Source: Amycolatopsis keratiniphila subsp. keratiniphila (GTDB taxonomy: Bacteria; Actinomycetota; Actinomycetes; Mycobacteriales; Pseudonocardiaceae). Taken from it: 64,000 nucleotides of DNA. Within the stretch, counting starts at the first letter, position 1, and every line of letters begins with the position of its first letter. The notes under the pieces were generated by a model, which was given only the letters and a program-made list of their open reading frames with translations, was not told where the DNA came from and searched no databases. A program made the translations under genes and the position numbers. Shown here piece by piece: positions 60,368 through 64,000 of this stretch. The stretch covers positions 1 to 64,000 of the forward strand of contig NZ_LQMT02000033.1 of NCBI RefSeq assembly GCF_001620365.2, read 5' to 3'.

Positions 60368-62169
60368 CAGGTCAGCCCGTGGCCGAAGGGGTACTTCACC
60401 GTGCCCACGTCCTTGCCCGCGGGAACGTCCACCGGCAGCTTGCCCTGCGGCGTCACCTTCCCGAGGATCACCTTCGCCAGCGCTTCGAGCGAAGGCGTGA
60501 TGTAGCCATACGTGGCGAGCCACGTCTTGATCGGGTTCTCGTAGCCGGCGTCGTAGGGGATCTGGGCGGCGACCGCGACGACGGGCTTCCCGGTGTCGGC
60601 CAGCGCCTGCAACAGCTTGCCCTGCAACGGATACGTGCCGACGTTGTTGGTCAGCACGACGACGAGGTCGACGTTCTTCGCCGCCGCGGCCGCCTGCGCG
60701 ATCTGCGCGTCCGTCGGCGTCTGGCCGGTCTGGAGCGCGGTCGCCTGCGTGCCGTGTGCGGTGAGCTTCGCGGCCAGCGACGTCGTCGTGGTCGCGCCCC
60801 AGCCGGTCACGAGGGTCTTCGCGGGCTGCTGCTTGAGCGGCAGGACACCGCCGTCGTTGCGGATCGCGGTGACCGACCGGTCGGCGATGCCCTGCGCGGT
60901 CGCGAGGTTGGCCGGGACACCGACCTTCGACATCACCTTGGCCGGATCGACGAACGGCGAGGTGAGGATGCCGCGGTTCAGCTTGAGCTTCAGCACCCGC
61001 AGGACGCTCTCGTCGATACGCCGTTCGGTCAGCTCGCCCTTGCGGACGGCGTCGAGCACCGCGTTGATCGCGAGTTCGAGGTTCACCGGCATGAGCAGCT
61101 GGTCGATACCCGCCTTGAGGGCCAGCACCGGGATCTCCGCGTCGGTGTGCATCTCGCGCACGGCGTCCATCGAGAGGGAGTCGGTGACGACGACTCCGCG
61201 GTATCCGAGCTCCTCACGCAGCTTGCCGGTGAGGATCGGCTTCGACAGCGTGGCCGGTTCGCCCGACGGGTCGAGGCTGGGGAACTGGATGTGCGCGCTC
61301 ATGATCGAGTCGATGCCCGCCTTGATGGCGGCCTTGAACGGCGGCACGTCGGTCTCGCGCCAGCTGGCCTCGCTCCGGTCGATCCGGGGCAGCTCGTGGT
61401 GACTGTCGGTGGCCGCGTCGCCGTGGCCTGGGAAGTGCTTCGCGGCGGCGGACACCGTCTCCGAGCGCCGTCCGGAGTTCTGGAAGCCCCTGACCTGGGC
61501 TTCGACGAACTGGCTCGCCAGCTCCGGGCGGCCGGAGAAGGAACGGACGCCGATCACCGGGTTCGCCGGGTTCGAGTTCACGTCGGCGTCGGGGGCGAAG
61601 TCCTGGTTGATGCCGACGGCGCGCAGCTCGTGCCCGAGGATCCGGGCGGCGTCCTGCGCGGCCTTGGTGTCGCGGCCGGCCGAGATCGCCATCGCGTTCG
61701 GCAGCTCCGTGGCGGGGGCACCCATCCGGGTGACCGTGCCGCCTTCCTGGTCGGTCGCGATCTGCAACGGGATGCGGGCGCCGCTGCGGAGCGCGGCCCG
61801 CTGGAGCCCGTTGGACAGCTTGGCGACCTGTACCGGGTCGTCGAAGTTGTCGCGGCTGTCGTTGTTGAAATAGATGACGCCGCCCAGGTGGTACTTCTCG
61901 ATGACCTGCGCGGGGGTGTCGACACCGAAGTCGGCCTTGTTCTTGGCGTTGACCTCGTCGGCGGATTTGCCGTTCACCCAGGTGACGAAGAGCTGCCCGA
62001 CCTTCTGCTCCAGGGTCAGCCCGCGCAGCGTCCGCTGCGCCTCCGCGTCGGCCGTCATCGGCTGCGCGGTAGCCGGAACACCCGCGACACCCAAGGCGAG
62101 CAGACCCGCGAGGGGCAGGGCGAGCGCATAAATCCTCCGATGACGGGCGTGCGCGATTCGGGTCGTCAC
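60364..62169 (-). CDS. nagZ: Secreted beta-N-acetylglucosaminidase (GH3, NagZ-like)
   Basis: A 601-residue glycoside hydrolase family 3 enzyme with a Sec signal peptide (ALALPLAGLLALGVAGVPATA). The catalytic His/Asp dyad motif KHFPGHGDAATDSH is near residue 247 and the nucleophile Asp is in VVVTDSLSMDA near 333. A second alpha/beta domain follows, as in the two-domain Bacillus NagZ. It removes GlcNAc from muropeptides before NamZ releases MurNAc. GTG 62169 has GGGAGG ~7-12 nt upstream. It heads the operon nagZ-namZ-serine hydrolase. Confidence 0.93.
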   Translation of the reverse strand: MTTRIAHARHRRIYALALPLAGLLALGVAGVPATAQPMTADAEAQRTLRGLTLEQKVGQLFVTWVNGKSADEVNAKNKADFGVDTPAQVIEKYHLGGVIYFNNDSRDNFDDPVQVAKLSNGLQRAALRSGARIPLQIATDQEGGTVTRMGAPATELPNAMAISAGRDTKAAQDAARILGHELRAVGINQDFAPDADVNSNPANPVIGVRSFSGRPELASQFVEAQVRGFQNSGRRSETVSAAAKHFPGHGDAATDSHHELPRIDRSEASWRETDVPPFKAAIKAGIDSIMSAHIQFPSLDPSGEPATLSKPILTGKLREELGYRGVVVTDSLSMDAVREMHTDAEIPVLALKAGIDQLLMPVNLELAINAVLDAVRKGELTERRIDESVLRVLKLKLNRGILTSPFVDPAKVMSKVGVPANLATAQGIADRSVTAIRNDGGVLPLKQQPAKTLVTGWGATTTTSLAAKLTAHGTQATALQTGQTPTDAQIAQAAAAAKNVDLVVVLTNNVGTYPLQGKLLQALADTGKPVVAVAAQIPYDAGYENPIKTWLATYGYITPSLEALAKVILGKVTPQGKLPVDVPAGKDVGTVKYPFGHGLTW

Positions 62170-62281
62170 CTCAAGCCTCCCAGATTCGTGCCTGACTCTC
62201 AGATGGAAAGAAGTCCACCTGGAAGCACTGATATCCGGAAGCTACCCACGAGCACTTTGCTTGTCCATCGGCCACCCGCAC

Positions 62282-62296
62282 GAACGGTCCGTTCAT
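62282..62296. repeat. Partial family A arm
   Basis: GAACGGTCCGTTCAT matches the family A arm with one mismatch, but no complementary arm follows. It lies upstream of nagZ, an odd place for a terminator piece. Confidence 0.4.
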
Positions 62297-62340
62297 ACAC
62301 AAAGGGACGCGAACGGGCCTGTCACGCTTGAAAACGTGGG

Positions 62341-62592
62341 CAAAACACTGGCGGCGCCCGTCGGCAAGAAGCCGGCGGGCGCCGCCAGTCGGTGCGGACC
62401 ACTCGGGCGACCAAGCGTGCAACTCTGGTCGTACCTTCATGGACTCGGCGTCCGGCGTCCCGGTACGCAGTCCCTAGACGACGAGCCTCCCGCGGCGCGC
62501 TGCGCGTGGGTACCCGGTGTCCGCACACGGAGATTCGCCGGGGTGGAACAGGCTTCTCTTCTACCTGTTCCCTGGCCGACCGAACGTCCGCA
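62341..62592 (-). ncRNA. Ms1/MTS2823-like structured small RNA (candidate)
   Basis: An RNA of about 250 nt read on the - strand, downstream of and parallel to the HAD-IB gene. A TTGAAG-N17-TAGAAA promoter precedes it and a strong T-tailed terminator ends it. Its ends pair perfectly: GGTGCGGAC (62594-62586) with GTCCGCACC (62399-62391), just before the terminator. Internally GGAACAGG/CCTGTTCC forms an 8-bp hairpin. In M. tuberculosis the RNA-polymerase-binding RNA MTS2823 (Ms1 homologue) lies immediately 3' of Rv3661, the homologue of this HAD gene, on the same strand. The family name rests on position and overall shape, not on an alignment. Confidence 0.65.
62347..62389 (-). terminator. Intrinsic terminator of the small RNA
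   Basis: 19-bp arms 62347-62365 and 62371-62389 (one G-T pair), 5-nt loop, followed on the - strand by GTTTTG (62346-62341). It is the only terminator in the window with a clear T-run. Confidence 0.85.
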
Positions 62593-62597
62593 CCTAC

Positions 62598-62626
62598 TTT
62601 CTACGCCGTGAGCCGGGTCACTTCAA
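62598..62626 (-). promoter_or_regulatory. Sigma-A-type promoter of the small RNA
   Basis: Read on the - strand: TTGAAG (62626-62621), exactly 17 nt, TAGAAA (62603-62598). Start of transcription expected near 62591-62594, where the closing stem of the RNA begins. One of the clearest promoters in the window. Confidence 0.65.
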
Positions 62627-62745
62627 GTGCGCAGACGGGTGCACCGGTACAGAGGCTCGATCTAGTGACACGGGCACCCTCCGCGACGGACAATTCGCGC
62701 CCCTGACTGCGAAAACCGGCCCGGTACCGCCGTGTGGGTGTGCGC

Positions 62746-63543
62746 TCAGCGGGTGCGTTTGCGCCGGTTGTAGCCGTACCAGGTGGCACCCGCGGCGAAG
62801 GCGCCGAGCGCGACCAGACCCGCCGACCGCGCGGGGATCCGGGTCCGCAGCGACATCGGGTGCTCGAAGGCGAGGATCTCCCAGCCCTGTTCCGTCGCGT
62901 GCTTGCGCAGGACGCGGTCGGGGTTGACCGCGTGCGGCCGCCCGACGACTTCGAGGAGCGGGATGTCGGTGCTCGAGTCGGTGTACGCGTGGCACTGGGT
63001 GAGGTCGTAGCCGTACGTCGCCGCAAGCTGCTTCGCGGCGACGGCCTTGTTCTCGCCGTAGCAGTAGAAATCGACTTCGCCCGAGTACCGGCCGTCCACG
63101 ATCTGCATCCGCGTGGCCACGCTCCGCGTCGCGCCGAGCATTTCGGCGACCGGCGCGACGACTTCCTCGCCGGTCGCCGACAGCACCACGACGTCGTGCC
63201 CGTCCGCGCGATGGGACGAGATCAGTTCCGCCGCCTCCGCGTAGACGAGCGGGTCGACGACGTCGTGCAGCGTTTCGCGGACGATCGCGGACACCTGCGC
63301 GACGTCCCATCCGGTGCACAGCGCGGAAACCTCGGCTCGCATCCGCTCGGTCTTCGCCGCGTCCGCGCCCGCGAGAGAGAAGACGAGCTGGGCGTACGCA
63401 CTGCGAAGCGCGGCTCGGCGGTTGATCAGACCTTCGCGCAAAAGCGGCTTGCTGAAGGCCAAAGCGCTCGATGACGCGATGATCGTCTTGTCGAGATCGA
63501 AGAACGCCGCGACCTGGCTCGGCGTCGTGCTGGGTCGGTCCAC
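62746..63543 (-). CDS. HAD-IB family phosphatase (Rv3661-like)
   Basis: A 265-residue SerB-like HAD hydrolase (TIGR01490 type). The nucleophile motif is FFDLDKT (D16, D18), motif II VVLSATGEE, and motif III/IV ENKAVAAKQL ... AYTDSSTDIPLLE. A C-terminal hydrophobic stretch (GLVALGAFAAGATWYGYN) with a basic end suggests membrane association. The substrate is a phosphomonoester, unknown. GTG 63543 (VDRPSTTP) is the start. It is flanked by a 6C RNA upstream on the other strand and the Ms1-like RNA downstream, the arrangement seen around Rv3661. Confidence 0.92.
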   Translation of the reverse strand: MDRPSTTPSQVAAFFDLDKTIIASSSALAFSKPLLREGLINRRAALRSAYAQLVFSLAGADAAKTERMRAEVSALCTGWDVAQVSAIVRETLHDVVDPLVYAEAAELISSHRADGHDVVVLSATGEEVVAPVAEMLGATRSVATRMQIVDGRYSGEVDFYCYGENKAVAAKQLAATYGYDLTQCHAYTDSSTDIPLLEVVGRPHAVNPDRVLRKHATEQGWEILAFEHPMSLRTRIPARSAGLVALGAFAAGATWYGYNRRKRTR

Positions 63544-63711
63544 TCGCCAAGGATAGGAGAGTGCGACGGCCGGCCGCCCGTTGGTCGACCACGATCGGGA
63601 TCCGACGGTGGAAAATTCACGACCGCGTATCCGATCGGGCGCGTCGTGCCGTTATCGAATTGTGGGTACCGGCGCCGCCCGCAACGGGCCGGTATCGGAG
63701 TTACAGTGAGA

Positions 63712-63812
63712 ATGTCCGGTGTTGCACCGGGCCCAGGTTCAGTCCGACCCCCCGGGGCTGAACCCCAGGCGGCCCTCGTCCCTCCCCCCTGGCGAGGGCC
63801 GCCTCCTATTTT
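63712..63812 (+). ncRNA. 6C RNA
   Basis: Two adjacent hairpins each present six cytosines in the loop. Hairpin 1: GGTTCAG (63736-63742)/CTGAACC (63758-63764) with C6 at 63748-63753. Hairpin 2: AGGCGGCCCTCG (63767-63778)/CGAGGGCCGCCT (63793-63804) with C6 at 63784-63789, followed by CCTATTTTC as terminator tail. This is the defining structure of the actinobacterial 6C RNA (B11 in M. tuberculosis, located between Rv3660c and Rv3661), which targets G-rich ribosome binding sites. TACAGT (63702-63707) may be the -10, placing the 5' end near 63712-63714. Confidence 0.9.
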
Positions 63813-64000
63813 CCCGTCGTGCCAATGGTTCAGACCTTGTCGGCGGCGGAAACCACGGCAGGACAAGGCCGAACCGTCCGTAGTTCGTTAACTTTCCTTT
63901 CTCTCAAGGGTTTCTTGTGTTCTTTTCGAGTGCGAGGCCCATAGCGGAGGGGACCGACAGAAATCGAGGGAAACCGGTTTCCCGGAGCGGAGTTGTCCAC
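63813..64000. other. Right-edge gap with a perfect palindrome
   Basis: No gene. GGGAAACCGGTTTCCC (63968-63983) is a 16-bp perfect palindrome and a possible operator. The last nine bases GTTGTCCAC could begin another GTCCAYNNTGGAC motif cut by the window edge. By synteny the next gene should be an Rv3660c-like septum-site protein. Confidence 0.5.

Noticed and set aside
62171-62440. Small - strand open frame (89 codons) over the small RNA terminator
   Set aside because: It translates the terminator hairpin and the 3' half of the structured RNA, with no conserved protein features.

Overview
The window comes from a high-G+C actinomycete, almost certainly a member of the Pseudonocardiaceae and most like Amycolatopsis. 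The evidence is a WhiB regulator, a mycobacterial-type Crp, many GTG starts and 4-bp stop/start overlaps, leaderless promoters, a 6C RNA, and strong gene-for-gene synteny with the Mycobacterium tuberculosis block from about Rv3661 to Rv3683. No plasmid, phage or secondary-metabolite assembly line is present.
Left end (1-6.4 kb): glutamate decarboxylase, a TIGR03085 protein, a 4-oxalocrotonate-tautomerase-like protein, an S9 peptidase, a short methyltransferase, tRNA-Pro(CGG) and a membrane-anchored metallophosphoesterase (Rv3683-like). At 6.5-13.1 kb an island of visibly lower G+C carries a small membrane protein, a 1427-residue secreted protein (lytic-transglycosylase-like plus golvesin-like domains) and two small secreted proteins. 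It sits exactly between the metallophosphoesterase and ponA2, which are neighbours in mycobacteria.
Conserved core (13.2-43.6 kb): ponA2, whiB4, two ArsA-like ATPases, a DUF4177 protein, a RidA-like protein, a tandem pair of unknown paralogues, a Nudix hydrolase, an MBL-fold enzyme, a glutaredoxin-like protein, a second DnaN-like clamp, an MFS exporter, crp, nth, a TlpA-like thioredoxin, a CoA-type Nudix hydrolase, the protease marP, ephE, a holin-X-like membrane protein, nhaA, a peptide transporter, a VIT-family transporter, a two-gene RNA-repair-like operon (P-loop kinase plus Thg1-like polymerase), a DUF2848/transporter/cupin locus, an AT-hook-like protein and acs.
Right part (43.6-64 kb): an acetyltransferase, a phosphoribosyltransferase with a degenerate Fic-like partner, a 3-hydroxybutyrate-type operon (SDR dehydrogenase, MHS transporter, PucR-type regulator) close to a secreted oligomer-hydrolase-like esterase and a decayed PHB depolymerase, an ArsR/MFS pair, a nickel transporter, and a MurNAc-recycling cluster (murR, murQ, an AmiE-like serine hydrolase, namZ, nagZ). 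The right edge holds a HAD-IB gene (Rv3661-like) flanked by two structured RNAs: a 6C RNA on the + strand at 63712-63812, and on the - strand at 62341-62592 a promoter-driven, terminator-ended RNA in the position of the RNA-polymerase-binding Ms1/MTS2823 RNA.
Many gene ends carry long perfect palindromes that fall into sequence families, with identical arms at distant sites. A 13-bp palindrome GTCCAYNNTGGAC recurs inside genes across the window. All family and synteny statements are from recall and reading by eye; no search was run.
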